64,000 nucleotides of DNA, from NCBI RefSeq assembly GCF_001949145.1, contig NW_019091402.1:1927663-1991662 (forward strand). Reading direction: 5' to 3'. Under the pieces are notes generated by a model. It did not search any database. It was not told where the DNA came from and saw only the letters and a program-made list of their open reading frames with translations. A program made the translations under genes and the position numbers. The DNA is from Acanthaster planci. Lineage: Eukaryota > Echinodermata > Asteroidea > Valvatida > Acanthasteridae. Below are positions 1 to 11,259 of this stretch, piece by piece (the first letter of the stretch is position 1; each line of letters begins with the position of its first letter).

Positions 1-3000
1 AATGTAGGCCCAGTGACAGAAATACCAATCAAATTCCAGGTGGTCTTAAACTTTTGCAAATGACTGTAGAATGGTGATTAAAAGGTTTTGAAAACAGTGC
101 AGTGCACCTGTACCGGCACATTAAGACAACAAATTTCACTATTAAAGTGAAGGGTTTCCCAGATTACATCACAAACACGGGTGGATGCAGGGATTCTTCT
201 CTGATTATAGAAATTCTTGTGTAAAACCTCAAGACAGCTTGGGAAACCCACCCTCCCCCTCCCTGCAAGTCTTTAATTTCATTGTAATAACATCATTTAT
301 CGCAATGGAGGGCTGTGCACTATGGAGGCTTGTTTAAAGCAGATTCAAATGAAAAGTGACAGAAAGTTTTCATTAAACAATTTAAAAGGAATAGAAATTT
401 TCGACTGGGCTGTAAATCTTGCTAAATCATGGCTGGAGATACTCCTAGACGTGAGAAGCTATCATATTGATCATAATGTACATTTGTTTGTGTTATTGCA
501 ACTAATTTTGTATATGGTTTGCTCATTAAGAATCTGTCAGTTGGTACAACCGAATATTTGGATATTCGATAAAATTGAACATTGAATATTCGACTGGTGA
601 ATATTCGCAATGACTCGGAGCTATCGCCATGAGCCTTTTGGGAGATTTCTCGACTAAATTGCCTTGAAGTCATTTTGAAACCAATTTAAGGAAAATGACA
701 TGCCATTCTCCTTTATGTATACTCCTTTTTCCAAGACAGGGCAGCCAGCATGTGTCAAAATGCAGTGAGCTGACAACCACGGATGGGTGCGTTAAAATGA
801 AAAACTCCCTTCTGAATGAAATGAAAGTTCAGAGAGCAGTATTCCTTGAGGTGTTTTGCATACACGTCTACGTGGACGTGCCAAGTTTCAAAGCACTGAG
901 CCACTTCAATTTGGTTTCTACATTGAGCATGTCATGCGGCAGGTCATCTGAGAAGATCACATGAAAATACAATGCTCAAGGTTGGCCATCTCAGCAGGGC
1001 CATATCAACTCGGGAGCACTGAACATGTTAGAGTTGGGGTTTTGTTGAGGGCTTTGTTCTCAAATGACCTTGCTTTTTGAAACTTTATGCTAAATTGGCT
1101 TATTGGTCATGTGACTGCCACGATCGGGGGGGGGGGGGAAGAGGACAGAGAAAGAGGAGTACATGGATATTATGCAGCCCCTCCCTTCACTGGTAGCCTT
1201 TCAGTACATGTGTGTAACAGATGCTCGCTTATAGACGAGCGTCTATGATATCGGCGCACTTTGCTGATTATGCAAAGAAAAGTACCAGCACTATATCTGT
1301 ACATTTGACATCCAAACTTTGACCAATCAGCAGTAATGCATTAAATGGACCTCCTGCGACAAACTCGACGGCACTGTGGTAAGCATATGGCATATTCAAC
1401 ATTCTGGTTCAGACTGTGTACATGTACTGTAGTTAGGGCTGGAGTCAGGACATCATTTGAGAGTGTATACACGTACGAGCCATGCAACTGCAGAACCAGG
1501 GTCTCCAAAACTCAAGAACCGCCCATTTCAAGGACCCGTGAATCACTCACAGACACGCTTTTCTGTGGAGGCTGCCGAAACCTAACCCGGTCATCTGATG
1601 TGGACATGTGGTCAGCATGGCAGGGTGATCCTCTGACATGAACCGACCAATCAAGGGCCTTCGACAGATTTCTGCTTGAAACGACACCATAATTCTGAAG
1701 GTGTTTGGCTGTTGGAGGATCAAGATTTGTGTGGGCCTAATGCTGCAGTACTGGTGGGTGTTAACAGGTACATGTACATTTACATATGTACAGGTGGCGG
1801 TCAATATACCGCACAGGTGTACCATTGCCGTTGAGGGAAAACTGCACATCATATTCGTGGAGGTGAAAACTCCAATCATGCCAGAGAATTCCACACTAAT
1901 GCCACCCATTTTTCCCTGCAGTGACCAAGGGTTTTAGCCATCTGAATGCAATAACATGTCCCAAAAAGTCAAATTTATAAGCACTAGCAGGGAAAATTTT
2001 GAGGTACAGTATTCAATTAGAAAATACTTAAAAAGTTTTCAGACGAGCCCCATGGGTGTCCTGTATGGGTGTCAAGTGACGTCCATATAATCTTTCCCAT
2101 TCTGATGAAATTACATGGTATGTAACATAAGCTGGCCTGGCTTCAGCAACAAGGCTGCATGCAAACTGATCTACATGTAGCCTACAAAGTACAACATGTT
2201 AATTCTTCATACATGTACATGTAAGAACCCTACGGGATATAGCTTATTGTTAGCCTACATAAATTCGTACGTACACACTGTTCAGCCGAAGCACAGGGTT
2301 TTCATCATTTATAACAGCACTATCTTGGATTCAGTTCAGTCACGTCGACTGACGATCGATGGTGATGGCAAGTCCCTGCCTGCTGAGCAGAGTGAATTCT
2401 TCAGGGCCTATACCGCGTTCAAAATGTGTGAACAGTACTTTCTCGTTAATCACTCCATTTGTGTGCGTATGCAAATCATCCATAAGCCTCACAAACACTA
2501 CCACTCGTAGTTAATAACAAATACCTTGCGATGAGACATCAAATCCGCCGCAAATTAGCCCTCAGATTTCTAATTATGCACACATAATAACATGGGTGAC
2601 GTTCGCGTTTGCGTGTCAACTTGCTTGATAGAAGTGGGCCCTGAACCTTTTCTAACACTAGGGGGCGCACATTACCCGCTATGGTTGTTGGCCGGCGCGG
2701 CCTGCGGGCTTATAAATAGGCTAAATGTCACAGGCAACAGTGATTAATACCGGAAGTTCAAAAACCAGGAAAAATAATCACGAGTTTCTTAGGCGTTCAA
2801 GACGCATATCATGTTAAAGCCCAGTTTATGATTTTTCATTTTCTTTTCAAAGTTCCATTCACTGACTGATAACTATTGAAGATATTTTTTTGAAGATATG
2901 GGAAAGTCACCCTTTAAAAGCAGTCGTGAAGCCGCTCGCCATTTTGAAATATCGATGCCCACTTCTCGAAAAATCACTGTTTTCAGGCACCGATTTCTTC

Positions 3001-5298
3001 CAAATCTCACTCAGACAAAGGCCGGCATTAGTTTTGCTTCTCAAAACCTGTCTCTTCTACAAATCTTCAAGTTCATGGGCCACAAACTGCTTCAAGCAAT
3101 TTTCGGCCTATTTACCGACATGTTTGGTACCCTAGCAATAGAAACATCATTTTTTGCACTCCCCGCCCTTGGACGCACTGTGAAGCGTACATGATCGCAC
3201 CTGGAGTTCGTGCAATAGTTGGGTAAGGGACCTTAATGTGCCGTGGGAACTAAATGATTAGAAGATCCCATATACATAGATGCTAAAAAAAAACTTTGTC
3301 TGTAACACAGAGACCCAGAATTATCATCAAATACATGTATTAGGGCCTATGTGACAAATAGCTATACACCGGCGTTTGTGCTATGTTTCATTTTTCACAT
3401 TTATGATTTTGTCCACAGTACACTTTACGGTTCCTGGTTTGAAAGAAATTCAAAATTGGTTACTTTGTTAATTTCACTAATCTTTTGAAACCTGACGCAC
3501 TTTTCCTTCGATTTTTTCTTGTTGACCGAGATTCTTGTTTACAAAGGTCTGTTGGTTAACATCAACAGCATCATTTGAATTGTATGGGTTTTCATCATGG
3601 CAAATTGAAGTCTTTGGAGTACATGTATGTTTGAACCCTTCTCTCGTGCAACTCTGGCGGAGGCTCGACTCGGACCTCAGTAGTTCTCGTGGCGTTTCGC
3701 ACTCGCTCGAGCCGAGACGATAAGCCCCGTCCTTGGCTGACGGAGGCTTAAAATTACACACGACTTTACTGTAGAAAAGAGCTGCTGCCACAGAAAGGCG
3801 TTCTCAGAGGTTCATTATTTTCAGCAGTTAAGTTCAAAGACATTTTGCAAATTTAACACCGCACGACCTCTTGACCTCTCGTTCGGTTGCTATGGCTCGG
3901 TCGCGAGTAGGGACCAGGTCGTTTTATGACTACGTGTACAGACTGAATCTGCGTCTATATGCCTATACTAGTGAGATGAAAGCGAGGGTAGACGTGGGGG
4001 AAAGTCATCGCACTCCCCCAATGGTAATGATTATCATCCTGGTGAATAACTACTCCGTTTCGCAGGCTACCAGCATCACCAACTTGCTGAGTAACATATA
4101 CCTTAGACTGCCGTACATCGCTGTACACCAGTTGAGGGTAGGGTAAATTACAGCTTTACACTGAATTATTTTGATGTGTATTTTTTCTCCTTTTTATGTC
4201 TCAGGAGTTGTTGCCTGCTTTCACTGAAAAAAAAATGCAGGCAGGGTGAACAGACAGTAAGAGGATATGACGATTGCCACTTATTCCCACTTCATTTTGC
4301 TGCTCTGTCGTTTGTGGCATTTTGTGGTTGTGTTTTGTCATATATTTTTAGAGGACTGTCGAAGGATTGTCTCTCTACCACGCAATTTGTTCGTTTTCAT
4401 AGTAAACCACCCCATTCAATTATTTTTGAATCCAAATTGGAACACTGGGTCCTCATCGGGCAAATTCTCAGCCCATTGAGTTCTTTCCCAAAACGATTCA
4501 CCGAACCATGTGGAGGAAGGAACATTGAATGTTGAAATTCTGAGGTTTTGAATTTTAGTATTTGAATACTTGAGCAGCAATATGATGGCGTGGCCGGGTA
4601 CTGTGAAGGCTGACGTGCGCACAATTATTAAGGCGTACGTTTCAATAACTCAGTGTCACTCTTGCTCTGCTCGTGTTCACACTGCGAAGTCCGGTCATGT
4701 CAGACATCATGAATCCGCTGTACACTGTATTACGGAATCCCCATCTTAATGGGTTACGTTTAAGTCAATAAGTTGTCAGCATGAAACCCTGGCGAGGGCC
4801 TTATCTCATTAATTTAGCAAACAGGCTGCAACGCGTGTATAAAGCACAATATAAACAAGTAACAGGGAATCACTTTTTAAGGTTTATATATTACATTTAT
4901 TCATTTATAAAGTAACAACATCAACGTGGGTTAAAATTGACCTAGAGTATAGGTGTCCCGTTAATTGGGCCTGAATGTTTTTGCTTTCAAACTTGACCCT
5001 CTTCTTGGTCCGTTTGACCCTTTTCTGGTTCATTTTATCCCCCCAAAAGGGGCATCTTTTGACCCAGATATGGGTCGAGCTCAACCGGGGACACCGATTC
5101 CGGGTCAGTCTAACCCGGGTGTTTTGATCTATGCCGATTCAGATTATGCTGAACAAATCAACGCGGGTCCAGGATATTTCTGCAGCTCTGTGCCCGGCAC
5201 ATGATGCGTGCTAAACTTACTTGCACTGATAAAACAATAGCTGACAGCCAGTTCTTTACATTTTCTTAAATCTTGGGATAGGTGTGTCATTCCCAGCG

Positions 5299-5317
5299 CC
5301 CCCCCCCCCCGGGGGGG
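5299..5317. repeat. C12/G7 homopolymer junction
   Basis: Twelve consecutive C bases are followed directly by seven G bases, a perfect hairpin of seven pairs. Such runs are prone to sequencing error, so the exact length is uncertain. Confidence 0.85.
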
Positions 5318-5829
5318 AAGATCGGGACAACAAACCACATAAAGCCCTATACACGTCATCTTAACTCTCCAGCACCATGCACTCCCCCTGCACTTAGCAA
5401 ATTTCCGCTGATGGAAAAAGGTTTTGTCGGTCCAGTTTTCTATACGCAAACTGTCACAAGTTTGTTCTAATCATAAAGCAGTTGAAATGTAACGAAGGCG
5501 ATGGGTGCATTAAGCCTCGTGGATCGATACGCCTGCACCAGGCGAGATTATTTCATCGGATCATTGGGTCTTTAATGGGACTGAGTTCCATGCAATTTCA
5601 CTGATTGGCTGTGTTCGCGCGTTTTCCTCTTTATGCTCGCGGGTGCAGGAAAATGTTGCAGGTGCGTTTAATGAGGCCGGTTCATACTTCAGCCGAACGA
5701 AAAGTGGGTGCTAATTGGACGTCATCAAACACGCATTTTACAACAAAACTTGTTTGAGATGAAATGTATTCAAGTTTTGATCTATACAGTCAAAATGATG
5801 GCTCTCTGTTCGGTTTCGCGCCAGAATCA

Positions 5830-5890
5830 ATCGTGTATTACATCGCACTAACAAGCAGCAAGTCGTGGGTTTGAATCCCACTCCAGCAAA
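5830..5890 (+). repeat. tRNA-derived fragment with intact T-arm
   Basis: A perfect five-pair T-arm (GTGGG, loop TTTGAAT, CCCAC) is followed by TCCAGCA, which would be the 3' acceptor strand. No matching 5' acceptor strand and no A box were found in the upstream 60 bases. It is best read as a SINE remnant or truncated tRNA pseudogene. Confidence 0.35.
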
Positions 5891-6744
5891 CTTGTGTTGT
5901 TTTATCGCGACTCTCGCACCATACTGAGAATACGGTACAAATATAAAAATAACCGATGTAAGGGCAAAACATAATAGGCATTTCCTCGACCCAAACCCAA
6001 ACTGATAACCTCGATAGGCCAAGTGCTCACTATTAACAGCCCACTTTTCTACTTGGCATTCGGGTTTCTCTTTCAGTGAAACTTAAAATGTTAACGTTCA
6101 ATTTTCATGTAATATTTTATCTATGGTCTACTTGGTTCTGCAGAGATCCAGTTTGACCGCTACTCCGCAATGTTAGCCTAAAAAAAAGGTGGATCCAGAA
6201 TTTCTTCGGGCGAAGGGGGGTGTGTGGCCATTGTTGAAGCCACGTATATAAGACACCTGTAGGGTCTATGCTTTTGGGGGGTGGGACCTTTAGACGTAAG
6301 CCGCAAAAAATTGCAATGAGCGGGGTACCCACATGCATTTGCGCTTGCTAAAGTTGGAGAAATTGCACGATTTTTAAGTAAGTTTGTAGAGGGTACGAAA
6401 ACGCACCTTCTTTTTTTTCAGGCGAATAAATGTTGAAGCTCACTTCAGTAGCCACAGAATACATGGTACGCTGACTGAAAATCTAAAATTGTTTTACTTT
6501 CTCACACCTTAATACAATGCTTGATGGAAGAATACACTTTTGGGGTCTGATGTACGGTACACTCGCTCAGCAGAGACGAGCTAGTGCCCTCCATCATGGA
6601 GGAAGGTTATTTTGTTAATGTGAAGGAGGTACTTGCGTCGCCAAACTTAGTCGGTAGCTTACCTCAACTCACGTGTGTACTTTCTGTACGCGCATGCATG
6701 TGGCTGAGTGGACACGTTGAAACGTGCTATCCACCCCGAGCGGG

Positions 6745-6830
6745 ACCGAGAGAGGGCGCAATTTTCCTAACAACGGAGGCTCCTCAGGCGGAAACTGCAC
6801 ATTGCCGGCTCACCAACGGCGATATGCGTT
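6745..6830. repeat. Single-arm copy of the GAGAGGGCGCAATTTTCCTA repeat
   Basis: GAGAGAGGGCGCAATTTTCC, TAACAACGGAGGCTCCT and the following GCGGAAACTGCACATTG correspond to the right arm of the foldback at 51466-51903. The opposite arm was not found nearby. Confidence 0.6.
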
Positions 6831-7389
6831 GCGGTTGTATCGCTACCAACAGATTGGCACTCCCCACCAGCATTGTTCTATCAACCCTATGTGGGGGGTC
6901 CTTCTGGGAACCTTCTGGGAAGCAAATAAACTACATTATGGATCCCAAACAAATAAGCCAATCAAAGTGCTTCCACCAGGACGGAGGGGACCAGCGAAAC
7001 ACGTGGGTATAACGGGTTGACATGATCAAAACGCTCGAACGCTGCCTTTCAGTTGCTCAGCTAATTGGTGCTTGTCTCCTCTTAGATAAATAAAAGGCAT
7101 TATGTGGTGATGTCACTCACTGTGTTTACTGTGCGCTGGACTCAATCAAGGAACCTTTATAGCAGCCAAGCATTAACTGCTTTTATCTTCTGTGGCCGTT
7201 TGCCTGGTGCCGGCAGCTGGTCAGTTCGACATGGGGGTATCTGGCAACAAGCATCTCATTCCGAATGATCCTTGAAATTCCACAAGTCCGATGCTAATCT
7301 GTGCTCAGAACCGATAAAATCACTCCATTGCTGATTTTAGCTCTCTTAAATAAAGTGAACATTTTACACACGTATATGAGAACACGATA

Positions 7390-8406
7390 ATGTTTTTGGA
7401 CAACCGGGAAATGTTGCCCACAACTGAATTTGATAATGCCACGGTGGAGGAGTCAGTCGTAGCTAGGTCGAATCCACCTGTGGTGGACGCAGTTTACACG
7501 GCCATTGCCTGCCTCGCTTTACTCGGTAATGGTATGGTTATCGCCGTCATGCTGGTCAGACGTAAGGTGTTCAGTTCCTTCACAAATCGTCTGATCCTGC
7601 ACCAGTCAGTCGTAGACTCGGTGGCTGGGGTCATGTTCTTCCTGCACCAGGTAGTCAAGAAGCCCAACATCCCTCTGTCGGAGGAGGGAAACTTCTGGGA
7701 CCAGTTGCTGTGCCGTCTCGTGGAGACGGACATCCTGCTGTGGTGGGCCAACGTGGCGTCCACGTATAACCTGGTCATCATCGCGCTGGAGCGGTTCGCG
7801 GCCACCTGCCACCCTGTGAGGCACCGTCGCACCTGCTCCGGCTCCAGGTTGAGGTACGCCGTGGGCGCGTCCTGGGCGATGGGCTTCATCTACACCTTGC
7901 CATCGGCAGCGCTGAGAGAACCACATCAGGGCCGATGCATCAGCGTCCCCCACGGAACAGTGTATCAAGTTGGGGTTGTAACACACAACACCATTGATTA
8001 CATTCTCCCCGTGAGCGTAATGGCCTACACGTACGCGAGAATACTAAAGGTTCTGACCAAAAAACTGACCAACCAACGGAACGGCTGCCACTTGAGTAGA
8101 GCCAAGAAAAACGTCATAAAAACGTCACTGCTGACGGGCGTCATGTTCCTCGTGTGCTGGACGCCGACGGCGGCATTTTCCATCTACGCGGTGTTCATTA
8201 ACAGATTTTGGGTACTTCACCCAACCTTCTGGATCGTCTACAGACTGGTCGCCGGTCTTGTTGCCTGTAACGCGTGCGTCAACCCGATCATTTACTCCTT
8301 CATGTACAGACATTTTCGAACCCACCTGAAGGACGTTCTGCTGAAGAGATGGCACCGAAATCGAGTACGTGGCGCAGAATCCGTTCAGATAGCGACAGCT
8401 TCTTGA
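7390..8406 (+). CDS. Rhodopsin-family (class A) G protein-coupled receptor, intronless
   Basis: A single uninterrupted 338-residue frame encodes a seven-helix receptor. Class A landmarks seen in order: an N-glycosylation site NAT at 16-18; the TM1 asparagine N47 in LLGNG; the TM2 aspartate D76; the TM3 cysteine C108 and ECL2 cysteine C183 for the conserved disulfide; ERF at 134-136 in place of DRY; CWTP at 256-259 in TM6; and NPIIY at 298-302 in TM7, followed by a basic helix 8. The length is typical of a compact peptide- or amine-type receptor. The first ATG of the frame is used; a second Met at residue 8 is also possible. It should act at the plasma membrane and couple to a heterotrimeric G protein. 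The ligand cannot be read from the sequence. Intronless class A receptors are commonly expanded in echinoderms and amphioxus, and this one resembles such lineage-specific orphans. AATAAA lies at 8725-8730. Confidence 0.93.
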   Translation: MFLDNREMLPTTEFDNATVEESVVARSNPPVVDAVYTAIACLALLGNGMVIAVMLVRRKVFSSFTNRLILHQSVVDSVAGVMFFLHQVVKKPNIPLSEEGNFWDQLLCRLVETDILLWWANVASTYNLVIIALERFAATCHPVRHRRTCSGSRLRYAVGASWAMGFIYTLPSAALREPHQGRCISVPHGTVYQVGVVTHNTIDYILPVSVMAYTYARILKVLTKKLTNQRNGCHLSRAKKNVIKTSLLTGVMFLVCWTPTAAFSIYAVFINRFWVLHPTFWIVYRLVAGLVACNACVNPIIYSFMYRHFRTHLKDVLLKRWHRNRVRGAESVQIATAS

Positions 8407-9619
8407 TATAAACAGTTTAGCAGCATATTGCAAGAATTTGCAGCATTTCGTTTGGTGGAATTACAATCTTCGTCTTTGGTATTCAGTTTTCACTTCAAGT
8501 TTGGGCTTAAAAGTTCAGACAAAATTAAAGTTGTTTTTCTCATTGCTACCTGGCAAAGCGTGGATCCATGTCGTCCGTTGCAGAATGTGTTGGTTGTGTG
8601 CCAATAACACTTTTCTTCAAAATGTGAGATTCGTTTTGAGTCAGATTTTATGAAATTTTCATTTATTTCACTGCTTATAATCCACTCCAACAATCCAGTT
8701 TATGCCTAAAAACTCCACTGACGTAATAAAAATATGTGGCAGGGTCAAAATCCCCACAAAAAGTTACAACTCACTCAAATAAAAACATATATGCCTTATG
8801 CATATATATATATATGCATGTCAAGTGCAATGACATTTGTCACAGAGGTATCTCTCACAACTTTCTAGATGTACAAATAACTTTCATTCTTAGTTAAATA
8901 GCTAATGGTCTATAGAGTTATACAATTATGAGAAATAAAAATTACAAATTATTAAAAAAAGAGCTTGATGGTTAATCAGTTTAATACAAACGAATTATTT
9001 AATTCTAATGGTATGCCTAAGCTTGCATGTTTTTCGTTCAAGGGATATTTGTCCTGTGATTTTAGGCTTGAAAATTTAGTTCCATCAGGCTGTAAGCAAA
9101 GGTTATCGCCTTTTGCACACCAGTAACTCAAGAGGGGGCTATGTGTGATTTGTCCCTTATTAGCAAACAATCTTTATAATAGGCATATTCCAAATCTAGG
9201 CTGTATCTCAGGTTTAGCTCCATGTATCTAAAAGTCCAGAAATAGTTCTAAACTGTTACACTGTTTTTCAAGTGAAGGAAAATACTTCAAAATTGGTTTC
9301 ATATGAGATTGAGGCTGAAAGCTCAAGCCTCACCGTACTCTGATAATATTCGGTTAGTGGCTTGGGGTCACACTGACAAGAACTTTTCTGAATCTAGTCA
9401 GCAGAAGTACATGTACCGCTTGTCATAGCGACAAGATTTTGACAAGATAATCGTAGGCTCGTTATGTCAGAGGACAAGAAAATTTCACGGTCGATGTGAC
9501 ATGCTTGGCCATGATGACAAAAAATAGCCCTTGTCCGGTCACATTAACACGAAACTGACTACATTCAATTAATGTTTGAGCTGTTATACTGTGGGGCCAA
9601 CTGCCGTATCGATTCGAAC

Positions 9620-9697
9620 CCACGACCCGACCTCGACGGTTGAGTGGTAAGACGGATGCGTAAGCTGGAGGTCGCTGGTTCGAATCCCATCGAGGCA
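9620..9697 (+). repeat. tRNA-like (SINE-type) fragment
   Basis: The segment contains a B-box-like GGTTCGAATCCC and flanking CCTCGA / TCGAGG that could pair as an acceptor stem. The T-arm stem pairs poorly, and no convincing D arm or anticodon arm can be folded. It therefore looks like a degraded tRNA-derived element rather than a working tRNA gene. No second copy of its body was recognised in the window. Confidence 0.4.
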
Positions 9698-9998
9698 AGC
9701 GTTTTATTTTAACAAGCTCGTAATCAGTACTCTGACTACTTTGTCGATTTTTAACTGTCATTACTCAGTCTTTCATTGTAACCTGATTTCAAGTCGTTCT
9801 TGTATATTTACATATTCTGCAATAACTCTTGACTGTTCTGACTTGGTTCAGTTATTTCACAGTGCCCGGCGTATGAGGTCGATGGTCGTCGAGATCTTTA
9901 TATTTCGTCTTGTCGTACTTTGAAGCGTCCACGTGATCCTGTAGACAAAAATACAGTACATATATATCTTGATTAAATAAATTCTTTATTGTGTGTAA

Positions 9999-10202
9999 TC
10001 TCTATCCGGTTCGTAAGTGACTTCGTCACAAAGGCGGACGCGCCTCTATTTGCAGGCTCCCATTGGACGATCGCTGAAGTTGCGCGTTAACTTCCGATTC
10101 CATGTAAACGGCTATCAATGAATGTAAACTCTATGTGCAGTGCATGTGCAGTGGGCGTGGTTTAAACTGAAGTGACGTCACACTTACGAACCGGATAGAG
10201 GT
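9999..10202. mobile_element. Foldback MITE-like element (TIR CTCTATCCGGTTCGTAAGTG)
   Basis: Both ends carry the same sequence in opposite orientation: CTCTATCCGGTTCGTAAGTG begins at 10000 and its reverse complement ends at about 10200. The roughly 204-base interior has no coding capacity. It fits a miniature inverted-repeat transposable element. The transposase superfamily is unknown, and no second copy was seen in the window. Confidence 0.65.
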
Positions 10203-10204
10203 TG

Positions 10205-10313
10205 TGCACGGCAGCCATCTTCCTGGTGTTTTTGTTCCATGGGGATACACGAGTAGACCTTTTGTGGATGTCGCCCACAAGAAACCACTAACAGGAAAGA
10301 TGGCTGCCGTGCA
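10205..10313. mobile_element. Foldback element with GCAGCCATCTT ends
   Basis: The left end TGCACGGCAGCCATCTTCCT is mirrored by an inverted copy ending at 10313, with only an A/gap difference near the inner edge. It directly abuts the foldback at 9999-10202. Related GGCTGCCATCTT-plus-TTTTGTTC segments occur at 14538-14613 and 61793-61887, so this appears to be a small dispersed family. Confidence 0.6.
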
Positions 10314-11259
10314 AAACCTGTAGACCTTATTCACGTTGAGGCCATATTTGATCTTATTCCCCAAATCTGTTTTATATGTTGAAAACTGTTGACTAGGACG
10401 GCACCAGACTGGTTTTAATTTCCATGCGTTCCAAGCCTCCCGTTCAGTAATTTTCAAAATCTGGCAAGGTACGATTCTGTGTGTTCAATCATGAATTTGA
10501 AATTATTCATCAGAGTAGACAGATGCAAATTTATTATGAAATTTCATTTTATTGCTTTCAAATTCAATATGGCCGGCCCCGTGTATAAGGTATATTGCCG
10601 ACATCCAGGTCAGCACTTTCAGTTGGGCCTGAACATAAAAGCATGCGCCGAGTACCAAAATAGGGCGTAGCTTGGGGCATCATTGCTGGGGGGGGGCGTT
10701 TTGGAGAGGCAGCACGTTTCCAAAGGGACCAGACCAAGAATGTGGAACTTTTTGGTACATCGAGTGTGACTTTCAGGGTATTTTGATTGGAGAATCAAAA
10801 AGTATCTGGCCAAATATCGGATGAATGTTTTGTGGGGAAGCACACGAGTCAGTAGGACATTTTGACTTGAAGCGAAAAACTTCGTCTAAAATCCAAGGAC
10901 ACGTGCACTTGTTCCAAGAACTTATTTGAAACCAATTAAGGGTTGCTTCAAGGCTCATTTTCATGCGCAAGACGAATTGAAGTGCTCCATATTACTTTCT
11001 GTACAAAGTGCAAGTCAAGGCTATTATAGCCTTAGGCAAAAGTTTAATTCTTGGGGACAAGTCTTGCTGAAAATTGTAGATTTTTTTGACTGATTGATAG
11101 TTAAGAAGCAGAAATCGGCATTTTGTTGGTAGTATCTGCTGATTTTAAGTGCTTTATATAACCATAATGACATATAAAACCTGGCGATTCTTATTTAGTT
11201 CTTGCTTGCTGTGACGGCAAACATTATTTGCCAACCGCCGGTCTCGGACGAATTTTCGA

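Larger units (their letters stand above)
1..7389. other. Intergenic region without a recognised gene
   Basis: No open frame here shows a recognisable domain, a credible splice structure or a codon bias like that of the four genes. The longest frame (6584-7012 +) overlaps a dispersed repeat copy near 6745-6830. Visible content is ACATGTACATGT-type words (for example around 2205-2225), a G run near 1127-1137, a C12/G7 block at 5299-5317, a tRNA-like fragment at 5830-5890, and a GACCC-rich repeat near 5037-5125 with a relative at 35437-35560. A distal promoter for the GPCR could lie at the right end, but no specific element can be supported. Confidence 0.6.
8407..11259. other. Convergent intergenic region between the GPCR and the receptor pseudokinase
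   Basis: This interval holds the 3' end of the GPCR transcript (AATAAA at 8725-8730), a short TA-rich run at about 8800-8817, a tRNA-like fragment at 9620-9697 and two adjacent foldback elements (9999-10202 and 10205-10313). Past 10.4 kb it probably contains the 3' untranslated region of the minus-strand gene. TTTATT, the complement of AATAAA, occurs at 10530-10535, but the distance (about 730 bases past the stop) makes this assignment weak. No further coding exon was found. Confidence 0.5.

Noticed and set aside
2890-3194. Overlapping 81- and 98-codon frames as a small gene
   Set aside because: Two frames are open over the same bases, neither has a family resemblance, and no splice or start context supports either.
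6584-7012. 142-codon open frame on the plus strand
   Set aside because: It overlaps a dispersed repeat arm (6745-6830), has no recognisable domain, and an overlapping 98-codon frame in another phase is equally open.
9620-9697. Functional tRNA gene
   Set aside because: A B-box-like sequence and possible acceptor pairing exist, but the T-arm stem mispairs and no D or anticodon arm folds. Kept only as a tRNA-like repeat.
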